Positions 42,391 to 51,025 of a stretch of DNA of 64,000 bases are shown here, in pieces (within the stretch, counting starts at the first letter, position 1; every line of letters starts with the position of its first letter). The DNA comes from Streptomyces sp. WZ-12 (GTDB taxonomy: Bacteria > Actinomycetota > Actinomycetes > Streptomycetales > Streptomycetaceae). The notes beneath the pieces were generated by a model, which was not told where the DNA came from, did not search any database, and saw only the letters and a program-made list of their open reading frames with translations. Made by a program: the position numbers and the translations under genes. The stretch is taken from positions 1,612,001 through 1,676,000 of the forward strand of contig NZ_CP118574.1 in assembly GCF_028898845.1 (NCBI RefSeq), read 5' to 3'.

Positions 42391-43068
42391 GTGGCTGCAC
42401 GACCTCTCCAAGACATCGTCGAACCAGGCTGGGCCAAGGCACTTGAGCCGGTCGCCGGACAGATCGCCGCGATGGGCGACTTCCTGCGGGCGGAGATCGC
42501 CGCCGGCCGGACCTACCTCCCGGCCGGCAACAACGTCCTGCGGGCCTTCCAACAACCCTTCGATGAGGTGCGGGTGCTCATCGTCGGTCAGGACCCCTAC
42601 CCCACGCCGGGGCACGCGGTCGGGCTGAGCTTCTCCGTGGCGCCGGACGTCCGCCCGTTGCCCGGAAGCCTGGAGAACATCTTCCGCGAGATGCACTCCG
42701 ACCTCGGGCTGCCCCGACCGTCCAACGGCGACCTCACCCCGTGGACCCAGCAGGGCGTACTGCTGCTGAACAGAGCGCTGACCACCGCGCCCCGCAAACC
42801 CGCGGCCCACCGCGGCAAGGGCTGGGAGCAGGTCACCGAGCAGGCCATTCGCGCCCTGGTGGCGCGCGGCGGCCCGCTGGTGGCGGTGCTGTGGGGGCGC
42901 GATGCGCGCAACCTGCGGCCGCTGCTGGGCGATCTGCCCTCCGTCGAGTCCGCGCACCCCTCCCCCATGTCCGCCGACCGCGGCTTCTTCGGGTCGCGGC
43001 CGTTCAGCCGGGTCAACGACCTCCTCGTCCGGCAGGGCGCCCAGCCGGTGGACTGGCGACTGCCCTGA
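42391..43068 (+). CDS. ung: Uracil-DNA glycosylase, family 1
   Basis: 225 residues. [17 protein letters not shown] holds the water-activating Asp68, LLLNRALT the uracil-binding Asn, and [21 protein letters not shown] the catalytic His189 and the DNA-intercalation loop. It removes uracil from DNA to start base-excision repair. The start is GTG 42391; the Shine-Dalgarno sequence is weak (AGTAGGGTGA). Confidence 0.95.
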   Translation: MAARPLQDIVEPGWAKALEPVAGQIAAMGDFLRAEIAAGRTYLPAGNNVLRAFQQPFDEVRVLIVGQDPYPTPGHAVGLSFSVAPDVRPLPGSLENIFREMHSDLGLPRPSNGDLTPWTQQGVLLLNRALTTAPRKPAAHRGKGWEQVTEQAIRALVARGGPLVAVLWGRDARNLRPLLGDLPSVESAHPSPMSADRGFFGSRPFSRVNDLLVRQGAQPVDWRLP

Positions 43069-43108
43069 GCCGGACCGCCGTCCGGAGGCGGGAGATAGTG
43101 TTCCCGGC

Positions 43109-44104
43109 ATGACGCAGACGAACATCCCTGCGGGTTGGTACGCCGACCCGCAGGGCAGTCCCCACCAACTCCGCTGGTGGGACGGCTCCCAGTGGACCGC
43201 GCACACCCACCCCGGCCAACAGGCGCACCACCAGGAGCAGGCCGGGCAGCCGGGTCAGGCGCAGCCGGCGCAACAGCCGCAGCAGGTGCCCCAGCCGGGC
43301 CCGCAGGCGCAGATGCCCCAGCAGTACCCGCCGCAGCAGCAACCCGCCCCGGCCCAGGCCCCGTACGGCCAGCAGCCCGGCGGTGCCCCCTACGGCCAGC
43401 CCGGCCCGTACGGCGCGGACGCGCTCCATCAGGCGCGGCAGCAGGCCGGCATCCAGCACCAGGTACAGCAGCAGGCCGGGGTGGCACCGGCCGGGACGGG
43501 CGGCGGCGGTCTGTTCACCGAACCGGTGCTGGTGGTCAACCAGAAGGCCAAGCTCATCGAGGTGAGCAACGAGTACGCGGTCTACGACCAGCACGGCAAC
43601 ACCCTCGGCTCGGTCGTGGAGATCGGCCAGAGCACCGCGAAGAAGATGCTCCGGGTGGTCTCCAGCCTGGACCAGTACATGACCCACCGGCTGGAGATCC
43701 GGGACGCCTACGGGCAGCCGCAGTTGACGCTGACCCGGCCCGCGAAGCTCATCAAGTCCAAGGTGCTGGTGGCCCGTCCGGACGGCCAGCCGGTCGGCGA
43801 GATCGTCCAGCAGAACGCCATCGGGAAGATCAACTTCGCGATGCTGGTCAACGGCCAGCAGGTCGGCGCCATCAAGGCGGAGAACTGGCGGGCCTGGAAC
43901 TTCGCCATCGTCGACCACACCGACACCGAGGTCGCCCGGATCACCAAGACCTGGGAGGGCCTGGCCAAGACGATGTTCACCACCGCGGACAACTACGTGC
44001 TGCAGATCCACCGGCAGCTACCCGACCCGCTGTTGAGCCTGGTGGTGGCCACCGCGCTGACCGTCGACACCGCCCTCAAGCAGGACGCCCGTGGACTCGG
44101 CTGA
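43109..44104 (+). CDS. DUF2510 plus LURP-one/scramblase-like protein
   Basis: 331 residues. The first ~35 residues are DUF2510 (IPAGWYADPQGSPHQLRWWDGSQWT), followed by ~120 residues rich in Gln, Pro and Gly. The C-terminal ~200 residues are a LURP-one/phospholipid scramblase-like barrel (LVVNQKAKLIEVSNEYAVYDQHGNTLGSVVE ... WNFAIVDHTDTEVARITK), ending in a hydrophobic helix. Actinobacterial members are membrane-associated and of unknown function. The kinase gene begins 14 nt inside its 3' end, so the two are coupled. Confidence 0.85.
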   Translation: MTQTNIPAGWYADPQGSPHQLRWWDGSQWTAHTHPGQQAHHQEQAGQPGQAQPAQQPQQVPQPGPQAQMPQQYPPQQQPAPAQAPYGQQPGGAPYGQPGPYGADALHQARQQAGIQHQVQQQAGVAPAGTGGGGLFTEPVLVVNQKAKLIEVSNEYAVYDQHGNTLGSVVEIGQSTAKKMLRVVSSLDQYMTHRLEIRDAYGQPQLTLTRPAKLIKSKVLVARPDGQPVGEIVQQNAIGKINFAMLVNGQQVGAIKAENWRAWNFAIVDHTDTEVARITKTWEGLAKTMFTTADNYVLQIHRQLPDPLLSLVVATALTVDTALKQDARGLG

Positions 44105-45131
44105 GTCCGCGGACGCGGCGGACGGAACGTTCGTCCTCGGGGTGGACTCGGGCGGCTCGGGGCTGCGGATCGCGGTGGCCCGCGCCGGCGCCGACGGGGC
44201 CCGGCCGGCGGCGACGATCACCTCCCGCGAGCCGGTCCGCACCGGCCCGGCCGGCATCGACGCCGACCACCTGTTGGACCAACTCCTGCCGGCCGGCGAG
44301 AAGTTGGCGCGCGAGGTGGGCGCGGACCGGTTCGGCGCGGCGTGCGTCGGCGCCGCCGGGATGGGCATCCTCGGCGACGCGCTGCGCGCCCGGCTGCCCG
44401 ACGCCCTCAACGCCGCCTTCGGGGTCCGTCGCCTCGCGCTCGCCGCGGACGCGGTGACCGCCTATGTCGGGGCGCTCGGCCAGCGGCCCGGTGCGGTGGT
44501 CGCCGCGGGCACCGGCCTGGTCGCCCTGGGCACCGACCTGACGCCGGCCGGCGGTTGGCGCCGGGCCGACGGCTGGGGCCATCTGCTGGGCGACTGCGGC
44601 GGCGGCGCCTGGATCGGGCGGGCCGGGCTGGAGGCCGCGCTGCGCGCGCACGACGGGCGGCCCGGCGGATCGCCGGCGCTGCTGGCCCGCGCGCGGGCCG
44701 AGTTCGGGCCGGTCACCGGAGTGCCCGGCGCGCTCTACCCACGCCCCGACCGACCCGCCGTACTGGCCTCGTTCGCCCCCGAGGTCGCGCGCTGCGCCGC
44801 CGGGGACGCGGTCGCCGCCGGCATCCTGGCCGACGCCGCGCGCCACATCGCCGACTCCGCCGCCGCGGTCTGCCCGCCCGGCCCGGACGCCACCGTCGCG
44901 CTCACCGGCGGGCTGCTGCACCTGGGCGCCCCGCTGCTGTCCCCGCTCCGTGAGGCGCTCGCCGAACGGCTGCCCGGGGCCCGCCTCGAACCGGCCGCCG
45001 GCAGCCCGCTGGACGGGGCGCTGGCGCTCGCCGCGGCGCTCGCCGCGGACCGCCTGGCGCTGCCCGTCGATGGGAAGTTGTTGCAGATCACAGGGCATGT
45101 GACGGGTCCGTCGCCACGACGCGCGGGATAA
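44091..45131 (+). CDS. N-acetylglucosamine kinase-type BadF/BadG-family ATPase
   Basis: 346 residues of the ASKHA fold. GVDSGGSGLRIAV is phosphate-1, ALAADAVTAYVGA is the connect region, AAGTGLVALG is phosphate-2, WGHLLGDCGGGAWIG is the substrate loop, and ALTGGLL is the adenosine motif. Relatives phosphorylate N-acetylglucosamine or glucosamine. It starts at GTG 44091 inside the LURP-one gene. Substrate is by family analogy only. Confidence 0.85.
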   Translation: MDSAESADAADGTFVLGVDSGGSGLRIAVARAGADGARPAATITSREPVRTGPAGIDADHLLDQLLPAGEKLAREVGADRFGAACVGAAGMGILGDALRARLPDALNAAFGVRRLALAADAVTAYVGALGQRPGAVVAAGTGLVALGTDLTPAGGWRRADGWGHLLGDCGGGAWIGRAGLEAALRAHDGRPGGSPALLARARAEFGPVTGVPGALYPRPDRPAVLASFAPEVARCAAGDAVAAGILADAARHIADSAAAVCPPGPDATVALTGGLLHLGAPLLSPLREALAERLPGARLEPAAGSPLDGALALAAALAADRLALPVDGKLLQITGHVTGPSPRRAG

Positions 45132-45203
45132 AACGGGACGGATACCTCGCGACGGAACCCTCCCTCCGCGGCCGGGCATGCCGAGGCGTTAGCATGCGGC
45201 GCC

Positions 45204-46160
45204 ATGAGTTCCCCCACTGGGCCCGCACCTGGCTCGCCCCGTATCGACATCGACTCCCCGAGCCCGGGAGGCGCACCCGGCCTGCCCGTACGAACGCCGC
45301 GCAACCGGCCCTCCGGCCGCCACCGCAAGCCGGAGCCGCTCGCCGCACCCGCGGGCGCACCCGCCCTGGTGCTCGCCGTGCCCGGCACCCCCTCCACCGC
45401 CGCGCGCGGCCTGGCGGAGGAGGTCTCCAGCATCGCCCGCTCCGAACTGCCCGGCCTCGACGCGCGGATCGGCTACGTCGACGGTGGGGACGACGTGTTC
45501 CCGTCCCTGGAGGCGGTGTTGGCGCGGGTCGCCGCCGAGCAGCAGGCGCGGGCGGCCGAGACCGGGCAGTCCGACCCCGGCCCCGCCGCGGTCGTCGTCC
45601 CGCTGCTCGCCGGCCCGGACAGCGCGCTGCTGCGCCGGATACGCCAGGCCATCATGAACAGCGCGTCCGGGGCCGAACTGACCGACGTCCTGGGCCCGCA
45701 CCCGCTGCTGGCCGAGGCGCTGCACGTCCGGCTGTCCGAGGCGGGGTTGGCCCGCGCGGACCGGGCCCGGCTGTTCACCGTCGCGACCGCCGCGGACGGC
45801 ATCATCCTCGCCACCGTCGGCGGCGAGGAGGCGGTGCAGGCCGCCGGCATCACCGGCATGCTGCTCTCCGCCCGGCTGGCCGTGCCGGTACTGGCCGCCG
45901 GTCTGGACGAGGAGGGCGCCATCGCCCGCACCGCCGACCAGTTGCGCACGGCCGGCGCCCGGCAGTTGGCGCTGGCCCCGTACCTGATCGGCCCCGAACT
46001 CGCCGACGGCCTTCTGGGGGCGGCCGCGGCGGAGGCGGGCTGCGCCTCCGCCGAGGCGCTCGGCGCGTACGGCGCGGTGGGCCGGCTGGTGCTGTCGAAC
46101 TACGCGGCGGCGATGGGGATCACGCTGCCGGGCCAGGGCCTGGGGGCGGCCGCCCGGTAG
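45204..46160 (+). CDS. CbiX/sirohydrochlorin chelatase-like protein with degenerate active site
   Basis: 318 residues with two CbiX-type repeats. The first strand, normally VAHGSR with the metal histidine, reads LAVPGTPST, and the second half ATAADGIIL also lacks it, so chelation is doubtful. PHPLLAEALHVRLSEAG and VVVPLLAGPDSALLRRIRQAI follow the family pattern. The ~55 N-terminal residues are basic and proline-rich and probably disordered. It follows the sugar kinase by 72 nt. Confidence 0.75.
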   Translation: MSSPTGPAPGSPRIDIDSPSPGGAPGLPVRTPRNRPSGRHRKPEPLAAPAGAPALVLAVPGTPSTAARGLAEEVSSIARSELPGLDARIGYVDGGDDVFPSLEAVLARVAAEQQARAAETGQSDPGPAAVVVPLLAGPDSALLRRIRQAIMNSASGAELTDVLGPHPLLAEALHVRLSEAGLARADRARLFTVATAADGIILATVGGEEAVQAAGITGMLLSARLAVPVLAAGLDEEGAIARTADQLRTAGARQLALAPYLIGPELADGLLGAAAAEAGCASAEALGAYGAVGRLVLSNYAAAMGITLPGQGLGAAAR

Positions 46161-46344
46161 CCCCGCCACACCCGTTCACCGAGGGCCGTCCCGCGCCGAG
46201 CGCGCCGGGGCGGCCCTCCGCGTTGCGCCCGACTCCCCCGCCGCCGGCCGCTGTTCTCCCGCGCGGCCGACGGGTCCGACCCGTGCGCGTCGTCTACCGT
46301 CGTGTGCCCCGTCCGACCACGCCCCGCTCAGCAGGAGGAACGCC

Positions 46345-46698
46345 GTGTCCGACACCGCCGCGCCCGAGGACGTCGTCCGGGCCTGTTTCGCCGCCTACTC
46401 GGCCCAGGACCGGCCTGCCATGGAGCGGCTGCTCGCCGAGGAGTTCGTCTTCACCAGCCCGCAGGACGACCACCTCGACCGGGCCGCGTTCCTGGACGTC
46501 TGCTTCCCGACCGCGCACCGCTTCCGCTCCCAAGAGCTCCTCGACGCGGTCCCGTTCGACGACGACCAGGTCTTCGTCCGCTACTCCTACGAGCTGACGA
46601 CCGGCGCACGCCACCGCAACGTCGAGGTGATGACGGTGCGCGACGGCCGACTGGTCGAGACCCAGGTGTACTTCGGCGGGCGCTTCCCCCAGGGGTGA
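46345..46698 (+). CDS. SnoaL/NTF2-like protein
   Basis: 117 residues, one NTF2 cone: EDVVRACFAAYSAQDRPAMERLLAEEFVFTSPQDDHLDRAAF, then ARHRNVEVMTVRDGRLVETQVYFGG. GTG 46345 follows CAGGAGGAA. Small-ligand binding or isomerase activity cannot be assigned. It is convergent with the lactonase gene. Confidence 0.85.
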   Translation: MSDTAAPEDVVRACFAAYSAQDRPAMERLLAEEFVFTSPQDDHLDRAAFLDVCFPTAHRFRSQELLDAVPFDDDQVFVRYSYELTTGARHRNVEVMTVRDGRLVETQVYFGGRFPQG

Positions 46699-46711
46699 GC
46701 GGCCGGCCGGG

Positions 46712-47827
46712 TCAGGCGAAGACCACGCAGGAGGCGGCCGGCGCCGGTACCGAGCCGGCCCGCTCGGGTACGCCGGTCCGCGGGTCGAGGGCGAACCAGG
46801 TGACGTCGCCGGAGCGTTCGTTGGCCGCGTAGAGGTGCCGCCCGTCGGGGTGCAGCGCGAGGTCGCGGGGCCAGTGGCCGCCGCACGGCACGGTGGTGAC
46901 CAGGGTCGCGGTGCCGGCCCGGGCGTCCAGGGAGAGCACCGCGATGCTGTCGTGGCCCCGGTTGGCCGCCCAGCCGAAGCGGCCGTCCCGGGAGAGGACC
47001 AGGGCGGACGGGTACGTCGGGTCGGCGGCAGCGGCGGCGCCCTCGGGGAGCAGCGGGGTCTCCCCCAGGGGCGTCAGCCGACCCTGGGCGGCGTCCCAAC
47101 GGCAGAGCGTCACGGTGGGGTCGAGTTCGTTGATGACACAGGCGAGTTGGCCGTCCGGGTGGAAGGCGAGGTGTCGGGGCCCGCTGCCGGGGCGCAGCCG
47201 GGTCTCGTCCCGTACGGAGAGCGCCCCGCTGGCCGGGTCGAGGGCGCAGATCCGGACCGAGTCGGTGCCCAGGTCGACGCTGAGCAGCCAACGGCCGCTG
47301 GGGTCGGGGCGCACGGCGTGGGCGTGCGGGCCCTCTTGGCGGTCGGCCCGCGGGCCGCTGCCCCGGTGGGCGAGGACCCGCGGGGGGCCACCGAGGGTGC
47401 CGTCGGCGTGCACGGGGAGCGTACTGACGTCGCCGGAGCTGTAGTTGGCGGTGAGCAGGTGGCCGGTGGTGAGGGTGAGGTGGGTGGGGTCGGCGCCGCC
47501 GATGGGGACTGCGGGGGCGAGCAGTTCGGGGCCCCCGGGGGTGAGGCGGAAGGCGGCGGCCGCGCCGTCCGGGGTCTCGCTGACGGCGTAGAGGTGCCGG
47601 CCGTCGGGGGCGGCGGCCAGGTACGAGGGGTTGGGGACGGCGTCGGTGGAGTGCAGTGGGGTCAGCGCACCGGTGGCCGGGTCGACGGCCGCGGTGGTGA
47701 TGCCGGGGCCGCCGGCCGTGGTGAAGGAGCCGAGGTAGGCGCGGAGTTGGCCCTCGCGCGCCGGTCGGCCGGAGGTCCGCCGTGCCGCTTCCGTCGTCGA
47801 GTCCGCCGCCGGTTCCGTCGTCGCCAC
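46712..47827 (-). CDS. Lactonase-family beta-propeller (6-phosphogluconolactonase-like, PF10282)
   Basis: 371 residues from GTG 47827. The propeller repeats (YLAAAPDGRHLYAVSE, ANYSSGDVSTLPV, HAVRPDPSGRWLLSVDLGTDSVRI, HLAFHPDGQLACVINELDPTV, FGWAANRGHDSIAVL, DLALHPDGRHLYAANERSGDV) match the YbhE/Pgl family, including its conserved HP.G and RGHDS motifs. It may hydrolyse 6-phosphogluconolactone, but many members have other roles. The first ~30 residues are not part of the fold. No signal peptide is seen. Confidence 0.85.
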   Translation of the reverse strand: MATTEPAADSTTEAARRTSGRPAREGQLRAYLGSFTTAGGPGITTAAVDPATGALTPLHSTDAVPNPSYLAAAPDGRHLYAVSETPDGAAAAFRLTPGGPELLAPAVPIGGADPTHLTLTTGHLLTANYSSGDVSTLPVHADGTLGGPPRVLAHRGSGPRADRQEGPHAHAVRPDPSGRWLLSVDLGTDSVRICALDPASGALSVRDETRLRPGSGPRHLAFHPDGQLACVINELDPTVTLCRWDAAQGRLTPLGETPLLPEGAAAAADPTYPSALVLSRDGRFGWAANRGHDSIAVLSLDARAGTATLVTTVPCGGHWPRDLALHPDGRHLYAANERSGDVTWFALDPRTGVPERAGSVPAPAASCVVFA

Positions 47828-48009
47828 TGGTCGCCGCCCTTCGTCCGCTGCCTGCCCGTCGGGGCCGTCCGGCCGTGGTGGCGGGCGGCCGCGGTGGGGG
47901 CCGGCCGGCCCGTCGCGGTCCTCGCCGTCCGGACGGTGTCCCGTTGTCCCGGCGACGCTAACAGGGCGGGCGGGAACCGGGGTTGGCCGGGAGGTGCAGA
48001 TGGCTTCCG

Positions 48010-49539
48010 TCAGGCCCCCGCCGGGAGCCGGTCGGTCCGCCCGCCGGGGGCCGGTCGGCCCAGGGGGACGGCGAGCGCGAGCAGGGCCTGTTCCAGGGCG
48101 TGGAGGTGGGCGAGGACGGGGCCGCCGTCGCCGGTGTGCGGCACCGCTGCCGCCGCGGTCCGCTCGCGGCGGCCGTCGAGCGGGGCGTCGGTGAGCGCCT
48201 CGACGGCGGACTCCACGCGCCAGCAGGCCGCGGCCAGCCGGTCGTCGTGCGACGCCTCCGGGTCGGCGGCGATGGACGCCAGCCCGCGCACCTCGCGCGC
48301 GCAGTCGTCGAGCAGCGCGAGCACCTGCCGGGCCCGCCGCTTGCGCGCCCGCAGCGGGTTGAGCGGGTGCACGAGCGGGACGAGGGAGAGTCGGACCCGG
48401 TCGAGGATCGCCTCCAACTCGGCGACCCGCGGCGCCGGATCGGCCTGCGGGTCGGTCGTGAGCCGGGCGGCGGCCGCCGCGGTGCAGGCGTGCACGCAGC
48501 GCAGGGCCCGCTCGACCCGCTCGTCGGTGATGGCGTGCGTGGTCACCGGCAGCACCAGGAGCACCGCCAGCACCGCGCCCAGGGCGCCGATGACCGTCTC
48601 GCCGACCCGCAGCGCGAGCAGCGCCGGATCGAGCACGCCGAGCAGCCCGTACAGCATGCTCGCCAGCACGGTCACGGCGAGCATCATCCAGGTGTAGGAG
48701 ACGGCGGCGGTGTAGAAGATCCCGAAGACGCTGAGGGCGACGACCACGGCGGCCGCGACCGGCTGGTCGTGCAGCGGCATGGCGACGGCGAAGCCCACGA
48801 CGACGCCGAGCGCGGTGCCCAGGAGCCGCCGGAAGCCACGGATCAGCGTCTCGCCGCGCGAGGTGGTGTTGACGAAGACCCACCAGGTGGCGCCCACCGC
48901 CCAGTACCACCGCTGGTCGGACAGCAGGTGCCCGGCGGCGAGCGCGGCGGCGGCGCCCGCGGTGGCCTGGACGGCCTGCCGGGTGGTGATCCGCGCGAGG
49001 CCCGTCCCGCCGGCCGGGACGGGCGCCGCGGCGGGCGCCGGCGACCGCCGCTCGTAGCACCACGCGCCGAACCGCACCAGCGACGACGCCGTGAGCGCGA
49101 GCGACATGGCGGCGTACAGCTCGGGGAGTTGGCCGGGCACGGTGTGCAGGAACTGCGCCGCGAAGAAGGTCATGAAGGCGAAGACGCCGAGCGAGTGCCC
49201 CCGCGGGCCCCAGCGCCGGGCGTACACCCCGGCCCCGACGACGGCGAGGAACGCCAGGTCGCGGACGAGCGGCAGGTCGTGCAGCACGGCGGCGAGCGCG
49301 AGCACCGGGAGGCCGACGACCGGCAGCAGCGCCGTCGTCACGGCCTGCCCGCGCACCGTCGGGTCGGCGACGGTGAACAGGGCGAGCATCGCGGCCAGCC
49401 CACCGGTGACGGAGGCCACCAGCGAGAGCCCGGCCGCCCCGCACAGCGCCACGGCGAGCCCGATCCCGACCACGGCCCGGGTCGCGAACCGCAGCCGCGT
49501 GCGCCCCGGGTCCGGTGCCACGAACGCCCTCTTCAGCAA
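48010..49539 (-). CDS. FUSC-family membrane protein (aromatic-acid-exporter-like)
   Basis: 509 residues with two sets of six helices. The second membrane set (ATWWVFVNTTSRGETLIRGFRRLLGTALGVVVGF) is the FUSC core seen in AaeB/YccS-type proteins, and a ~170-residue helical cytosolic tail follows. The start is a TTG at 49539 behind GGGGGAA; a GTG at 49521 is also possible. FUSC proteins are proposed to export aromatic acids or other stressors; the substrate is unknown here. Confidence 0.85.
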   Translation of the reverse strand: MLKRAFVAPDPGRTRLRFATRAVVGIGLAVALCGAAGLSLVASVTGGLAAMLALFTVADPTVRGQAVTTALLPVVGLPVLALAAVLHDLPLVRDLAFLAVVGAGVYARRWGPRGHSLGVFAFMTFFAAQFLHTVPGQLPELYAAMSLALTASSLVRFGAWCYERRSPAPAAAPVPAGGTGLARITTRQAVQATAGAAAALAAGHLLSDQRWYWAVGATWWVFVNTTSRGETLIRGFRRLLGTALGVVVGFAVAMPLHDQPVAAAVVVALSVFGIFYTAAVSYTWMMLAVTVLASMLYGLLGVLDPALLALRVGETVIGALGAVLAVLLVLPVTTHAITDERVERALRCVHACTAAAAARLTTDPQADPAPRVAELEAILDRVRLSLVPLVHPLNPLRARKRRARQVLALLDDCAREVRGLASIAADPEASHDDRLAAACWRVESAVEALTDAPLDGRRERTAAAAVPHTGDGGPVLAHLHALEQALLALAVPLGRPAPGGRTDRLPAGA

Positions 49540-49784
49540 GTTCCCCCGCCCTTTCGGTGGACCGGCGCACCGCGGCAGGCCCGCCGGTGCACCACGACAT
49601 GAGAAAGGCGCCGCGGGATCCGCAGCGCCATCGACGTGTCCATCTCAGCATCAGGGTGGCCGTTTGTTCAACAGTGGATGATTTCATTGGGCCAATGGCC
49701 CATTCGGAAGCGGATCGCGGCAGCCGGGAGCGGGCCATCGGACCACCCGGCGGGGCGTTCGCCGGGCCGGGGGCGGGGAGCGGC

Positions 49785-50186
49785 TCAGTCGGGCAGGGCC
49801 GCGGTGAGGTCCACCTCCACGAGCTGGCCCGGAAAGCCCAGTTGCGCCACCCCCAGCAGCGTGCTGGCGGTGGTGAAGGCGGGGCCGAGGGCCGAGTCGT
49901 TGAGCCGGCGCCAGGCGGCGCTCAGTTCGGCGGTCTGCTCGCTCCGCACGTAGATCACCGAGCGCACGACGTGCTGCGGTCCGGCGCCCACCTCCGCCAG
50001 GGCGACCAGCGCGTTCGCCACGACCTGGTCGATCTGCGCCGCCAGTCCCGGGCCGACGACGGTGCCGTCACGGTCGAGCGGGCACTGCCCCGCCAGGTAG
50101 GCGGTGCGGCCGGCCTCCACCACGGTGATGTGGGAGTAGCCGGGTGTCGGGTGTAGCTGCTGGGGATTGATCCGGGTGATCGTCAT
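49785..50186 (-). CDS. RidA/YjgF-family protein
   Basis: 133 residues. GQCPLDRDGTVVGPGLAAQIDQVVANALVALAEVGAGPQHVVRSVIYV and LGVAQLGFPGQLVEVDLTAAL are typical of the family. RidA enzymes remove reactive enamine/imine intermediates, but the active-site arginine region (normally CVRVE) reads IYVRSEQ, so it belongs to a divergent subgroup with uncertain activity. Confidence 0.88.
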   Translation of the reverse strand: MTITRINPQQLHPTPGYSHITVVEAGRTAYLAGQCPLDRDGTVVGPGLAAQIDQVVANALVALAEVGAGPQHVVRSVIYVRSEQTAELSAAWRRLNDSALGPAFTTASTLLGVAQLGFPGQLVEVDLTAALPD

Positions 50187-50338
50187 GCCGGGAGTGTGCC
50201 GGACCGGCCGCGCGCGTGCGGCGCCTTCCGGTCAACCGGCGCCGCGGGCCGGTGCGTTCGGGCACCGGGCGGGGCGCCGGAGTTGGTCTCGGAAGTGGCC
50301 CCCGCGTTCCTCGGGGACGAGGGGCTCCGGGGCTCGCC

Positions 50339-50866
50339 TCACATCGGCGCGGAGAGCAGCCGCACCGGGCCGGGCGGCCAGGCGGCCCCGTCGCGCAGCG
50401 GGGTCCACATGGTGCGCAGCGGCATCACGACCGGGCCGGTGGGCTGCTCGACCCGGACCTCGTCCCGGACCTCCCGCCAGCCCAGGCGCGCGTACAGGGT
50501 CACCAGCGGCGGGCGGCAGAACAGCAGGGCGTGCGGCGGGCCCATGGTGCGGGCGTGGTCGAGCGCGGCGGCCACCACCCGGCGGGCCAGGCCCCGGCCG
50601 CGCACGTCGGGCGCCACGGCCACCCCGCCGACGCCGATCACCGAGGTCTCCGCCCCACCGAGCACGAGGGGGAGGCGGCGCAGTCCGGCGTGTGCCACCA
50701 GGCGGTCGCCGAGCCGGATGCCGAAGTGCTCCTCCTTGGGCAGCCAGGTCAGGCCCGCGCTGTCGACTCCGAAGGGGTCGGGGCCGTCGCCGAGGAGCGC
50801 GGTCACGTCGTCGCGGGTGTAGGAGTCGAGCCGGCAGGGGGTCAGGTCGCTGTGGTTCTCCGTCAT
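50339..50866 (-). CDS. GNAT-family N-acetyltransferase
   Basis: 175 residues from ATG 50866. GVGGVAVAPDVRGRGLARRVVAAALDHAR is motif A with the acetyl-CoA loop R/Q-x-x-G-x-G/A, and LFCRPPLVTLYARLGWREV is motif B. It resembles aminoglycoside 2'-acetyltransferase-like GNATs, but the substrate is not identifiable. The ORF extends upstream without a better start. Confidence 0.88.
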   Translation of the reverse strand: MTENHSDLTPCRLDSYTRDDVTALLGDGPDPFGVDSAGLTWLPKEEHFGIRLGDRLVAHAGLRRLPLVLGGAETSVIGVGGVAVAPDVRGRGLARRVVAAALDHARTMGPPHALLFCRPPLVTLYARLGWREVRDEVRVEQPTGPVVMPLRTMWTPLRDGAAWPPGPVRLLSAPM

Positions 50867-51025
50867 CCCCGCATCCTGATCCACCTCGGCGGGCCGCGAC
50901 CAGTCCGGTCGGGCGCGGTTCGGCGCACGACTCCTTGACGGGCAACTGCCCACCACTTACCGTCACTTCAGCTCTTGGCGCCTTGAGAGAACCTTTACCC
51001 CTCGATGGATGAAAAAGGTGAAGGC

